Positions 15,107 through 23,123 of a stretch of 64,000 nucleotides of DNA are shown here, one piece after another; positions within the stretch are counted from its first letter, which is position 1, and each line of letters begins with the position of its first letter. The position numbers and the translations under genes are program-made. The stretch lies in assembly GCF_016862435.1 (NCBI RefSeq), contig NZ_BOMY01000044.1, forward strand, positions 1 to 64,000. Reading direction: 5' to 3'. The DNA comes from Paractinoplanes tereljensis. Lineage in GTDB: Bacteria; Actinomycetota; Actinomycetes; Mycobacteriales; Micromonosporaceae. Below the pieces are notes generated by a model. The model saw only the letters and a program-made list of their open reading frames with translations. It ran no database searches and had not been told where the DNA came from.

Positions 15107-17164
15107 GTGCCCGCAGCTACCCGTAAGAAGGCGACCGCCGAGCAACTTCTAGCAGCCGCCGTCGGTGCGGTCCCGGGTGGCGGTGAGCGCCCCGGCCAGC
15201 AGGCCATGGTGGCCGCCATCGACCGCGCCGTCAAGGAGCGCGAGCATCTGCTCGTGCAGGCCGGCACGGGCACCGGAAAGAGTCTCGCCTACCTGACGCC
15301 CGCGCTGCTTGTCGACGGCCCGGTGGTGGTGTCCACGGCCACCCTCGCCCTGCAGAACCAATTGGTCGAGCACGACCTGCCCCGCCTCGCCGCCGCGGTC
15401 GAGCCGGTCCTCGGCCGGCGCCCCACGTTCGCCGTGCTCAAGGGCCGTCACCACTACCTCTGCCTGGCCAAGATGGAACACGCCGACGAGGAGGAACCGA
15501 CCGACACCCTCTTCGACGACGCGCCGCCCAAGGCCACCCAGTGGCTCGGCGAGGCCGGCAAGCTGGGCAAGCAGATCCAGCGCCTGCAGGCCTGGTCGGA
15601 GAAGACGAAAACCGGCGACCGCGACGAGCTCGACCCCGGTGTCGACGAGACGGCGTGGCGACAGGTCTCGATGCCGGCCCGCGACTGCGTCGGTGCGGCC
15701 AAGTGCCCCTATGGCGCGGAGTGCTTCGCCGAGGCCTCCCGGGCCCGCGCCCGGGAAGCTGACATCGTGGTCACCAACCACAGCCTGCTCGCCGTCGACA
15801 TGCTCGCCGACCGGCACATCGTGCCGCCGCACAAGCTGCTCGTCATCGACGAGGCCCACGAGCTGGCCGACCGCGTCTCGTCGGCGGCCCAGGCCGAGCT
15901 GACCCCCGACGCGATCGAGCGCTCGTCCCGGCGCGCGAAACCCTTCCTCCCGCCGGCCACCGCCGAACAGCTGGCCGAGTCGGCCGACTCTCTCACCGTG
16001 GGCCTGGCCGAGACCCCGGCCGGCCGCCTGACCGGTGGCCTTCCCGACATGCTGCGGCAGGCGGTCACGTTGCTGGAGGCGGGCACCCGGGCCGGCCTGA
16101 CGGCCATCGGCGACATCAAGGGCGACGACCCCGATCCGGTACGCAAACAGCAGGCCAAAGCGGCACTGGGTGACCTGTCCGACACCGCCCAGCGACTGCT
16201 CGAGGAGTCCGACTTCGACGTCGCCTGGGTGGAGAAATCCGACCTGGGCAGCGGCCGCCGGGCGCTGGTGGTGGCGCCGCTGTCGGTGGCCGGCACGCTG
16301 GCCCAGGGCCTCTACGAGGACCGCACGGTCGTCGCCACCTCGGCCACCCTGACCCTGGGCGGCCGGTTCGACACGGTGGCCCGCTCGCTCGGCCTGCCCG
16401 CCGCCGTCCCGGTCGTGCCGACGGCCCGTAACGCGGTCGCCGAGACCGCCGCCCCCGGCTCGCTGATCTCCGGCGCCCCGCCCACCTCCGGCGACAACTG
16501 GACGTCGCTCGACGTCGGTTCCCCCTTCGACTACCCCAAGCAGGGCATCCTCTACGTGGCCGCGCACCTGCCCCGGCCGGCCGCGTCCGGCCTGCCCGAC
16601 CCGGCCGGCGAGGAGCTGCTGCGCCTGGTCGAGGCGATCGGCGGCCGCACGCTGGGCCTGTTCTCCTCCCGGAAGGCCGCCACCCAGGCCGCCGAGCTGC
16701 TGCGCGCCCGCACCGACCTGCCGATCCTGCTGCAGGGCGAGGAAGCGCTGCCGCTGCTGGTCCGCAAGTTCCGCGAGGTCAAGGAAAGCTGCCTGTTCGG
16801 GGTGATGTCCCTCTGGCAGGGCGTCGACGTCCCCGGCGACGCCTGCCAGCTGGTGGTGATCGACCGCCTGCCGTTCCCCCGCCCCGACGAGCCCCTGGCC
16901 GCGGCCCGCTCGGCCGCCGTCGACGCGGCCGGCGGCTCCGGCTTCGCCTCGGTGAGCGTCCCGATCGCGGCGATCCGGCTGGCCCAGGGCGTCGGCCGGC
17001 TGATCCGCTCGACCGGCGACAAAGGCGTGGTCGCGGTGCTCGACTCCCGCCTGGAGACGGCCCGGGGTTACGGCGCTTTCCTGCGCAAGTCGCTCCCCCC
17101 GTTCTGGTACACGACAAAGCCGGAGGTGGCGCTGGGCGCCCTGCAGCGCCTGGGCAAGAGCTGA
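15107..17164 (+). CDS. dinG: DinG/XPD-type ATP-dependent DNA helicase
   Basis: A 685-residue superfamily 2 helicase, the length of actinobacterial DinG. Walker A is AGTGTGKS (52-59) and the Walker B/DEAH box is at 248-251 (VIDEAHEL). Four cysteines in the order expected for the iron-sulfur cluster are Cys119, Cys194, Cys200 and Cys206 (DCVGAAKCPYGAEC). C-terminal motifs include SLWQGVDVPGD, VVIDRLPFPRPDEPL and QGVGRLIRS. It should unwind forked DNA or R-loops 5'-3' in repair. GTG is the start. A membrane-anchored unknown protein follows with a one-base stop/start overlap. Confidence 0.93.
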   Translation: MPAATRKKATAEQLLAAAVGAVPGGGERPGQQAMVAAIDRAVKEREHLLVQAGTGTGKSLAYLTPALLVDGPVVVSTATLALQNQLVEHDLPRLAAAVEPVLGRRPTFAVLKGRHHYLCLAKMEHADEEEPTDTLFDDAPPKATQWLGEAGKLGKQIQRLQAWSEKTKTGDRDELDPGVDETAWRQVSMPARDCVGAAKCPYGAECFAEASRARAREADIVVTNHSLLAVDMLADRHIVPPHKLLVIDEAHELADRVSSAAQAELTPDAIERSSRRAKPFLPPATAEQLAESADSLTVGLAETPAGRLTGGLPDMLRQAVTLLEAGTRAGLTAIGDIKGDDPDPVRKQQAKAALGDLSDTAQRLLEESDFDVAWVEKSDLGSGRRALVVAPLSVAGTLAQGLYEDRTVVATSATLTLGGRFDTVARSLGLPAAVPVVPTARNAVAETAAPGSLISGAPPTSGDNWTSLDVGSPFDYPKQGILYVAAHLPRPAASGLPDPAGEELLRLVEAIGGRTLGLFSSRKAATQAAELLRARTDLPILLQGEEALPLLVRKFREVKESCLFGVMSLWQGVDVPGDACQLVVIDRLPFPRPDEPLAAARSAAVDAAGGSGFASVSVPIAAIRLAQGVGRLIRSTGDKGVVAVLDSRLETARGYGAFLRKSLPPFWYTTKPEVALGALQRLGKS

Positions 17165-17964
17165 TGGCCAAGCGGCGCTGGTGGCTTGTCGGGCTGGTGG
17201 CCGCGTGGGCGGTGGTGCTGGGTGGGCTGTCGGTGTGGTCGGTTCGGCATGAGAAGGCGAGCGTGCCGGAGCAGCGGGACATCGCGGACGCCGTGCCGGA
17301 GCTGCAGCAGGCGGCGGGGGTGCTGTTCGCGGCGGCCGACGCGGACGGGCGGGCGCTCGTGCTCGGCGGGCTGGAGCTGATCGGGGACTGCCGGATCACG
17401 CCGGTGCGGTCCGGGGTGGTGGCCGCTCGGGACCTGACCGTCTACGTGCGTGACGGGGAAGCCCGGACCGCGCTCGACGCCATCGCGAACGGGCTTCCGC
17501 CGGGCTATCTGGCCGAGGTGGCGGCCAACAAGGGCGGGACCCGGCTCGGCTTCCACGCCGACGCCGGCAATTTCATCGGGATCGACGGGAACGCCGAGGC
17601 CACCGCCAAGGTGCTGACGCTGCGGCTCAGCAGCGGCTGCCGGCCGGACAGCGATCAGATCCCGGGTGAGACCGACCCGGGCGCGGGGGCGCCGCCGGCC
17701 GCGTTCGATGCCGTCCTGGCGGCTCTGGGTGGCGGCCGCGCGACGCCGGAGGTGCAGGCCGTGAACCGGCCGGACGCCGGGGTGGCGGCCAGCTGGAGTG
17801 TCGAGCTCGACGAGCCGGCGGACCTGGCCCAGCGGCTGCGGCTGGTGAGCGCGGGGGCGACGCTGCTGCGCTCGGACGCGAGCGCCTGGGCCTACCGGAC
17901 GGACAACACCTCGGTGGTCGTGGTGCCGGACGGGAAACAGGTCCGGGTGACCGTCACTCAGTAG
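17164..17964 (+). CDS. Membrane-anchored protein of unknown function
   Basis: A 266-residue protein with one N-terminal membrane segment (residues 6-25, WWLVGLVAAWAVVLGGLSVW) and an outside domain. Nothing in it matches a family I know. The domain has two similar beta-rich halves, around 45-165 (with paired Cys at GDCRITP and SSGCRPD) and around 180-266, separated by a Gly/Pro linker. It starts on the last base of dinG, so it is translationally coupled to that helicase, but a DNA-repair role seems unlikely for an exported domain. It ends seven bases into the converging DsrE gene. The rest of the protein gives no further functional clue. Confidence 0.65.
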   Translation: MAKRRWWLVGLVAAWAVVLGGLSVWSVRHEKASVPEQRDIADAVPELQQAAGVLFAAADADGRALVLGGLELIGDCRITPVRSGVVAARDLTVYVRDGEARTALDAIANGLPPGYLAEVAANKGGTRLGFHADAGNFIGIDGNAEATAKVLTLRLSSGCRPDSDQIPGETDPGAGAPPAAFDAVLAALGGGRATPEVQAVNRPDAGVAASWSVELDEPADLAQRLRLVSAGATLLRSDASAWAYRTDNTSVVVVPDGKQVRVTVTQ

Positions 17965-18320
17965 ACGAGGGCCTGAGCCTCCGGGGCGGTCACTTCCTCG
18001 ACGAAGACGGCGGCGCCGGCGATCCGGATGCCGGGGAGCACCGCCTCGGGCGTGATGTCGCGGCGGGCCGCGCACTGGGTGCAGGCGGTGACCCGGCCCT
18101 CGGACAGCAGCAGGTCGATCAGGTCGGGCAGGGGAGCGGCGTGCGGCAGCTCGAACTCGGCCGCACGGCCGGGCAGGGCGAACCAGGTCGACTCGCCGGT
18201 CAGCCAGAACGAGACGTCCACGCCGGACGCGGCGGCGGTCGACGCGACGGTGAAAGCCTGCGAGCAACGCTCGGGAGCGTCGGCGCCGGCGGTTGCCTTG
18301 ACGACCAGTAAGCGTGCCAT
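17958..18320 (-). CDS. DsrE-family protein
   Basis: A 120-residue DsrE/F-like alpha/beta protein. The start MARLLVVKATAGADAPERCSQ, the middle VSFWLTGESTWFAL and the Cys pair in VTACTQCAARRDI fit the family in which cysteines can carry sulfur. I start at ATG 18320 rather than four codons upstream because MARLLVV opens directly into the first strand. The cysteine pair suggests persulfide handling, but actinobacterial members are uncharacterised. It is divergent from a small membrane protein gene, and the block DsrE - small protein - nitrobindin - PabC - Fur - YgfZ looks conserved in actinomycetes. Confidence 0.75.
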   Translation of the reverse strand: MARLLVVKATAGADAPERCSQAFTVASTAAASGVDVSFWLTGESTWFALPGRAAEFELPHAAPLPDLIDLLLSEGRVTACTQCAARRDITPEAVLPGIRIAGAAVFVEEVTAPEAQALVY

Positions 18321-18346
18321 GGGCGCCAGCATAAGATGGTTCGGTC

Positions 18347-18451
18347 ATGGTTACCGAGATCGGGTTCGTGAGCCTGCTGGTCGCCGGTTTGGGCGCACTG
18401 GCGGGCGGCATCGGCTATCTGGCCGTTCGTGTTTCCAGGGGGCGTTGGTAA
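18347..18451 (+). CDS. 34-residue membrane protein
   Basis: A very short gene, ATG 18347 to TAA 18451. The product starts MVTEIGFVSLLVAGLGALAG and ends GIGYLAVRVSRGRW: one Gly-rich membrane helix with a basic tail, which fits an inner-leaflet anchor. Codon third positions are GC-rich as in real genes here. It ends two bases before the GTG of the nitrobindin gene, so the two are likely one transcript. The function is unknown; it may be a small partner of a membrane complex. A CATAAGAT-like -10 just upstream suggests a leaderless transcript. Confidence 0.6.
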   Translation: MVTEIGFVSLLVAGLGALAGGIGYLAVRVSRGRW

Positions 18452-18453
18452 GA

Positions 18454-19056
18454 GTGAGTGACGAGTCGGACAACCCTCTCGGACCGCCGCCGTGGCTGAA
18501 CGCCCCGCCGGTGGAGCCCTATCCGTACGAGGACACCCACGACCTGCGTAAGGGTGCCGACCTGCACCCGGCGCTGCTCGGGCTGCTGCCGTTCGTGGGG
18601 CTGTGGCGCGGGCGTGGTCAGGGCGGCTTCCCGGCCGACGACGACTACGACTTCGGGCAGGAGATCCGGATCAGCCACGACGGCCGGCCGTTCCTGCGGT
18701 TCGAAGCGCGGTCCTGGCTGCTCGACGAGGACTCCAAGCCGGGCGGGGAGTGGATCGTCGAGTCCGGGTTCTGGCGGCCGGTGCTCAACGACGGGCGCGC
18801 GACCGACGAGATGGAGGCGACGATCGTCACCCCGGAGGGGACCGCCGAGCTCTATCTGGGCAAGACGGTCGGCCCGACCCGGCTGGAGATGGCCGCCGAC
18901 GCGATCGCGTACACCCCGTCCGGCCTGCAGCTGACCGGCGCGCAACGGCTCTTCGGCATCGTCGACGCCGCGCTGCTCTACGCGCACGAGGTGGCGGTGG
19001 GCGAGAGCGGCCTGCGCCCGCACATGTCGGCGCGCCTGCTGCGCATCGGCGGCTAG
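18454..19056 (+). CDS. Nitrobindin-like heme-binding beta-barrel protein
   Basis: A 200-residue protein of the FABP-like/nitrobindin family (formerly DUF1794). The diagnostic GxWxGxGxG element reads GLWRGRGQG (49-57), and the heme-ligand His is His190 in LRPHMSARLLR near the C-terminus. The proline-rich first 40 residues are typical of actinobacterial members. The barrel binds ferric heme and is proposed to detoxify or sense nitrogen oxides. GTG 18454 is chosen because it lies directly after the small membrane gene and gives the family's normal length. The stop region overlaps the stop of the converging pabC. Confidence 0.88.
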   Translation: MSDESDNPLGPPPWLNAPPVEPYPYEDTHDLRKGADLHPALLGLLPFVGLWRGRGQGGFPADDDYDFGQEIRISHDGRPFLRFEARSWLLDEDSKPGGEWIVESGFWRPVLNDGRATDEMEATIVTPEGTAELYLGKTVGPTRLEMAADAIAYTPSGLQLTGAQRLFGIVDAALLYAHEVAVGESGLRPHMSARLLRIGG

Positions 19057-19790
19057 TAACCGAGCAGGTCCAGCAGGCGGGGAGTCCAGGGCGAACGGGC
19101 CCGGGGCACCCCGTCCAGCGAGGTCACCTCGGCGAGACCACGCAGGGCGGAGGCGAACCAGATCGCGTCCGCCCTGGTCAGCTCGTCGAGCGTGACCATC
19201 CGGTAGGACCCGCGGAGACCCGCGGACGAGCATCGGGACAACAGCTCGGCGGCGGTGGTGCCGGCCAGGATGCCGGCCTCTTCCGGGGGTACGGAACACA
19301 GCTCCCCGCCGGTCAGCCAGACCACCGACGCGGTCGGGGCTTCCAGCGCGTACCCGTCATGGGAAACCCACAACAGGTCGTCGCCGCCCTGAGCCCGCGC
19401 CCAGCGCCGGGCCGCGAAGTTCGGTCCGTAGGACAGGGTTTTGGCCCCGGCCAGGGACCACGGCGGTGGCGGGCCGACCGCCGCGCTGAGCACCCGGATG
19501 CCCGACTGCCGCTCCTGCCGGACCGCATCGGGGATCGGGGCGACGGTCACGTGGAGTGATTCCCGGGTCTGAATGATCCGCAGCGCGCTCTCGACGGTTA
19601 CCGGGGGTAATGCCGCCACCCGGGCTGCGGCCTCCTCCGCCGAGGCGGTGAAACCCAGCATGGCGGCCGACCGGGCCAGCCGGGCCAGATGTTGATCTAG
19701 CAGCCAGGGGCCGTCGGGACGCAGGTGCACGGTCTCGAAGACGCCGTCGCCGAACAACTCGGCCGGCGAGACCAGAACTCGGTCGGTCAC
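19053..19790 (-). CDS. pabC: Class IV aminotransferase, probable aminodeoxychorismate lyase
   Basis: A 245-residue PLP enzyme of fold type IV. The catalytic Lys is Lys117 (AGAKTLSYGPN), and the cofactor phosphate loop is ILAGTTAAELL near the C-terminal third; FGDGVFETV near the N-terminus is family-typical. The length and lack of branched-chain-aminotransferase features suit aminodeoxychorismate lyase, making p-aminobenzoate for folate, or a D-amino-acid type relative. I start at GTG 19790; further upstream codons run into the Fur promoter. Its neighbours include the folate-binding YgfZ protein, which agrees with a folate link. The same gene is next to nitrobindin in mycobacteria (the Rv0811c-Rv0813c block). 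Confidence 0.8.
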   Translation of the reverse strand: MTDRVLVSPAELFGDGVFETVHLRPDGPWLLDQHLARLARSAAMLGFTASAEEAAARVAALPPVTVESALRIIQTRESLHVTVAPIPDAVRQERQSGIRVLSAAVGPPPPWSLAGAKTLSYGPNFAARRWARAQGGDDLLWVSHDGYALEAPTASVVWLTGGELCSVPPEEAGILAGTTAAELLSRCSSAGLRGSYRMVTLDELTRADAIWFASALRGLAEVTSLDGVPRARSPWTPRLLDLLGY

Positions 19791-19805
19791 GGGCGGAGCG
19801 TAACG

Positions 19806-19825
19806 ACGAGCCGAACTATGCTCGT
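19806..19825 (+). promoter_or_regulatory. Inverted repeat in the Fur-family gene promoter
   Basis: ACGAGC (19806-19811) and GCTCGT (19820-19825) form a perfect 6-base inverted repeat with an 8-base spacer. A TATGCT -10 element (19817-19822) is inside it, and the GTG start at 19829 follows at once, suggesting a leaderless, possibly self-regulated transcript. The repeat does not match a known Fur or Zur consensus. Confidence 0.4.
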
Positions 19826-19828
19826 AAC

Positions 19829-20248
19829 GTGTCCGCCACATCGCTAGCCGAAATGCTCCGTGAGCGCGGGCTGCGGCTCACGCCGCAGCGCCAGCTCATC
19901 CTGGAGGCGGTGCATGATCTCGGTCACGCCACGCCCGAGCAGGTGCACACCGCGGTCCGTGAGCGGGTCGCCGGGGTCAACATCACCACCGTCTATCGCA
20001 CCCTCGAGCTGCTCGAAGAGCTCGGGCTGGTCAATCACACCCACCTGTCGCACGGTTCGCCGACCTACCACGCCGCGGGTGAGGATCAGCACGTTCACCT
20101 GGTCTGCCGTGGATGTGGGTCGATCAGTGAGGTAGACCCGACAGTGATGCTGCCGGTGACCGACCGGCTGCTGGCGGAGCGCGGCTTCCGGGTCGATGTC
20201 GGCCACGTCTCGCTCTTCGGTGTCTGCGAGGACTGCAAGGAGCTGTAA
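19829..20248 (+). CDS. Fur-family metal-responsive regulator
   Basis: A 139-residue Fur-superfamily repressor. The winged-helix domain covers about 8-80 (LRLTPQRQLILEAVHDLGHATPEQV, NITTVYRTLELLEELGLV). The metal/dimer domain holds the His-rich EDQHVHLVCRGCG and a second CxxC in CEDCKEL, giving the structural zinc site. It could be a Zur, Fur or peroxide-type member; sequence alone does not settle the metal. GTG start. Its stop overlaps the ATG of the YgfZ gene by one base, so the two are co-translated. Confidence 0.88.
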   Translation: MSATSLAEMLRERGLRLTPQRQLILEAVHDLGHATPEQVHTAVRERVAGVNITTVYRTLELLEELGLVNHTHLSHGSPTYHAAGEDQHVHLVCRGCGSISEVDPTVMLPVTDRLLAERGFRVDVGHVSLFGVCEDCKEL

Positions 20249-21288
20249 TGACCGTAGTGATGGTCGAGGACCTCGATCCCTCGTCCGCCGACGCGGGGGT
20301 GGCCGCGCACTACGGCGACCCGATGCGGGAGCAACGCACCCTGGCCACCGCGGTCGGCCTGGTCGACCGCTCGAACCGGGACGTGATCGCCGTCCCGGGT
20401 GACGAGCGCGCCAGCTGGCTGCACACCCTGACGACTCAGCATTTGTCGGATTTGTCGGCGGGCTCCGGAAGCGAGCTGCTCGTGCTGTCCCCCAATGGGC
20501 ACGTTGAGCAGCATGCCTACGTGACTGAGGATGGCACTACCGCCTGGCTGGACACCGAGCCGGGCGCAGGCGTCGGCTTGTTGAAATACCTGGAGATGAT
20601 GCGATTCTTCACCCGGGTCGAGCCGCGCGACGCGACCGGCGAGATCGCCGTGCTTTCGCTGGTCGGGCCGGGTGCGGCCGACCTCTTCCCCGATCTGGCG
20701 GAACCCCGCCTGGCGGCGGTGCCGGGCCCGAAATTCGCCGCCGGCGAGCTGCCGGGGCACGCCACGAGCACTTACGCCGTACGCGCGTTTGAGGGTGGTC
20801 TGGCTCGTCGGGTTCCTCTTGGGGTTGATCTTCTGGTGCCGCGCGCCTCGAAGACGGCCGTCATCGAGAAGCTGGGCGTGCCGCTGGCCGGCCTCTGGGC
20901 CTACGAGGCGATCCGGGTGGAGCACCGCACCCCGCGCCTGGGCTGGGAGACCGATCACCGCACCATCCCGGCCGAGGCCGACCTGATCGCCGCCGCCGTG
21001 CATCTCGACAAGGGCTGCTACCGGGGGCAGGAGACGGTCGCCCGGGTGCATCACCTGGGCCGCCCGCCCCGCCGCCTGGTGCTGCTGCACTTCGACGGGA
21101 TCGCCTCCGACCACCCGCCGGTGCAGGGCACCCCGGTGACCGCGGACGGCCGGGCGATCGGCTTCATCGGCACCGCGGTCCGGCACCACGAGCTGGGCCT
21201 GGTCGCCCTGGCCGTGCTGAAGCGCAACGTGGCCGACGACGCCACTCTTACCGTCGGCGAGTCGGTGGCAGCGATCGATCCCGCTTAG
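20248..21288 (+). CDS. ygfZ: Folate-binding YgfZ/GcvT-like protein
   Basis: A 346-residue tetrahydrofolate-binding protein involved in iron-sulfur cluster assembly or repair. The signature KGCYRGQE, with the conserved Cys, is at about 255-262 (LDKGCYRGQETVARVHHLGRPPR). The upstream part has the GcvT-like layout, including LTTQHLSDLSAGSG and a C-terminal barrel segment (GTPVTADGRAIGFIGTAVRHHELGLVALAVL). It is coupled to the Fur-family gene. The neighbouring pabC, a folate-pathway gene, and the iron-sulfur helicase DinG nearby make the context sensible. Confidence 0.9.
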   Translation: MTVVMVEDLDPSSADAGVAAHYGDPMREQRTLATAVGLVDRSNRDVIAVPGDERASWLHTLTTQHLSDLSAGSGSELLVLSPNGHVEQHAYVTEDGTTAWLDTEPGAGVGLLKYLEMMRFFTRVEPRDATGEIAVLSLVGPGAADLFPDLAEPRLAAVPGPKFAAGELPGHATSTYAVRAFEGGLARRVPLGVDLLVPRASKTAVIEKLGVPLAGLWAYEAIRVEHRTPRLGWETDHRTIPAEADLIAAAVHLDKGCYRGQETVARVHHLGRPPRRLVLLHFDGIASDHPPVQGTPVTADGRAIGFIGTAVRHHELGLVALAVLKRNVADDATLTVGESVAAIDPA

Positions 21289-21310
21289 GGCCTGTCCTAG
21301 GATCCGTCTC

Positions 21311-22144
21311 ATGACCGGGACCGTGATCACCGTTGCTCCGACCGGTGCGGAGAACACCAAAGACGACGTGCCAGCCCTGCCCGTCACCCTCGACGAGCTG
21401 GTGCGGACCGCCAAGGAATGCGAGGCGCTCGGCGCCTCGATCATCCACGTGCACATCCGGGACGCCGACGCCAAGCCGACCCTCGATCAGGGCCGGCTGC
21501 GCGACACCGTGACCGGCCTGCGCGAAGCCACCGACATGATCGTCCAGCTGTCCAGCGGCGGTGCGGTGACCGACCCGGAGTCCGACCGGCTGGCCGTGCT
21601 CTACGCCGCTCCGGAGATGGCCTCCTGCACGATGGGCACGGTCAACTTCGGCGACGGCGTGTTCCTGAACCGCTGGGAGTTCATCGTCGACCTGCACACC
21701 CGCATGCAGGACCGGGGCATCGTGCCGGAGTACGAGATCTTCGACCTGGGCCAGCTCACCACGCTGCAGCGGTTGCTCGGCCGATATGGCCTGCCGGCCG
21801 GTGGGCACGTGCACGTCGACCTGGTGATGGGGGTGCCGGGCGGGATGCCGGGCACGGCCGCCGCGCTGGTCGCCTGCGAGCAGGCGATCCGCGACCTGCC
21901 GGCCGGGACGACCTTCTCGGCGACCGGCATCGGCCGCAGCACGATTCCGGTGATGCTGGCGTCGCTGTCGGCGGGCGGGCACCTGCGGGTCGGCATGGAG
22001 GACACCGTCACGTACGCGAAGGGCCAGCCGGTCGAGTCGAACATGCAGCTGGTGGCCCGGGCGGCCGGGTTCGCCCAGCTCGCCCAGCGCCCGCCGCTGA
22101 CCACCGCCGAGACCCGCGAGCTGCTGGGCATCCCCACTCGATGA
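21311..22144 (+). CDS. BKACE family beta-keto acid cleavage enzyme (Kce-like)
   Basis: A 277-residue TIM-barrel enzyme of the 3-keto-5-aminohexanoate cleavage family (formerly DUF849). These zinc enzymes condense a beta-keto acid with acetyl-CoA and split it into acetoacetate and a CoA ester. Metal-site His residues are visible in SIIHVHIRDADAKPTLD (about 44-60) and HVHVDLVMGVPGGMPGT (near 170-186); an acidic residue sits in EYEIFDLGQL. The exact beta-keto acid cannot be predicted. Its stop overlaps the asparaginase start (ATGA), suggesting linked amino-acid catabolism. Confidence 0.87.
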   Translation: MTGTVITVAPTGAENTKDDVPALPVTLDELVRTAKECEALGASIIHVHIRDADAKPTLDQGRLRDTVTGLREATDMIVQLSSGGAVTDPESDRLAVLYAAPEMASCTMGTVNFGDGVFLNRWEFIVDLHTRMQDRGIVPEYEIFDLGQLTTLQRLLGRYGLPAGGHVHVDLVMGVPGGMPGTAAALVACEQAIRDLPAGTTFSATGIGRSTIPVMLASLSAGGHLRVGMEDTVTYAKGQPVESNMQLVARAAGFAQLAQRPPLTTAETRELLGIPTR

Positions 22145-23055
22145 TCATCGCGGAGGTGGTGCGGTCCGGCTTCGTCGAGAGCGTGCACCACGGCTCGGTG
22201 GCGGTGCTGGCCGACGGCGGCGAGAGCCGCGGCGACGTGACCACCCCGATCTTCCCCCGGTCGGCGCTGAAGCCGTTGCAGACCGTCGGCATGCTGCGGG
22301 CCGGCCTGGTGCCGCGGGACGAGTCCGACCTCGCCATGATCAGTGCCAGCCACTACGGCGAGGCGCTGCACGTCCGGCGGGTGCGGGAGGTGCTGGCGGC
22401 GGCCGGGCTGGAGCCGGGTGCGCTGCGCTGCCCACCCGCCCTGCCGCTGGCCGAGCCGAGCCGAGACGACTGGCTCCGGCAGCAGGGCGGCCGGGAGCGG
22501 ATCCTGATGAACTGCTCCGGCAAGCACGCCGGCATGCTCGCCACCTGTGTGGCGAACGGCTGGCCGACCGAGACCTACCTGGACCCGGACCACCCGCTGC
22601 AGAAAGCGCTGGCCGAGGCGGTCACCGAGCTGACCGGCGAGCCGATCGCCGCGGTCGGGGTGGACGGGTGCGGCGCGCCCTGCTTCGCGCTGTCGCTGAC
22701 CGGGCTGGCCCGGGCGTTCCGGCGGCTGGTCGAGGCGGCCCCGGGGACGTACGAGCGACGGGTGGCGGACGCCATGCGGGCGCATCCGGTGCTGGTCGCC
22801 GGCACCGGCGTGGACGACTCGGTGCTGATGGCGGCGGTGCCCGGCCTGCTGGCCAAGGGCGGCGCCGAGGGTGTGGTGGCGGTGGCCGTGCCCGGCGTCG
22901 GCGCGGTAACCCTCAAGGTCGACGACGGTGGGATGCGGGCCCGGACCCCGGTGCTGCTGGCCGAACTGCGCCGGCTCGGGGTTCCGGTCCCGGCGATCGA
23001 GGTGCTGGTGCTGGGTGGCGGCGAGCCGGTTGGCGACGTTCGTCCCGTACGGTGA
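22141..23055 (+). CDS. Asparaginase II family protein
   Basis: A 304-residue protein of the asparaginase II family (the thermolabile Rhizobium etli AnsA-type, Pfam asparaginase_II), unrelated in fold to the E. coli enzymes. Family segments are VRSGFVESVHHGSVAVL, TPIFPRSALKPLQTVGM, MNCSGKHAGMLA (with Ser and Lys of the active site), VDGCGAPCFALSL and MAAVPGLLAKGGAEGV. It should release ammonia from L-asparagine in the cytoplasm. ATG 22141 overlaps the previous stop by four bases. No regulator of this pair is visible; an XRE gene follows but belongs to the next block. Confidence 0.86.
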   Translation: MIIAEVVRSGFVESVHHGSVAVLADGGESRGDVTTPIFPRSALKPLQTVGMLRAGLVPRDESDLAMISASHYGEALHVRRVREVLAAAGLEPGALRCPPALPLAEPSRDDWLRQQGGRERILMNCSGKHAGMLATCVANGWPTETYLDPDHPLQKALAEAVTELTGEPIAAVGVDGCGAPCFALSLTGLARAFRRLVEAAPGTYERRVADAMRAHPVLVAGTGVDDSVLMAAVPGLLAKGGAEGVVAVAVPGVGAVTLKVDDGGMRARTPVLLAELRRLGVPVPAIEVLVLGGGEPVGDVRPVR

Positions 23056-23064
23056 CTCGTTTCA

Positions 23065-23115
23065 CGCTAGCTGTAGTTAGCGTTTTGCTTGCAAGAGCTA
23101 GCACTCCGAGCTAGC
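23065..23115 (+). promoter_or_regulatory. Repeated GCTAGC-type elements before the XRE gene
   Basis: CGCTA...TAGCG (23065-23082) is a 5-base inverted repeat with an 8-base spacer. It is followed by two identical GAGCTAGC copies at 23095-23102 and 23108-23115, 13 bases apart. All lie in the 68-base gap before the XRE start at 23124, so they are good candidate operators for self-regulation by that protein. A TTGCTT element (23085-23090) may be the -35 box. Confidence 0.5.
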
Positions 23116-23123
23116 GTCGAGCC

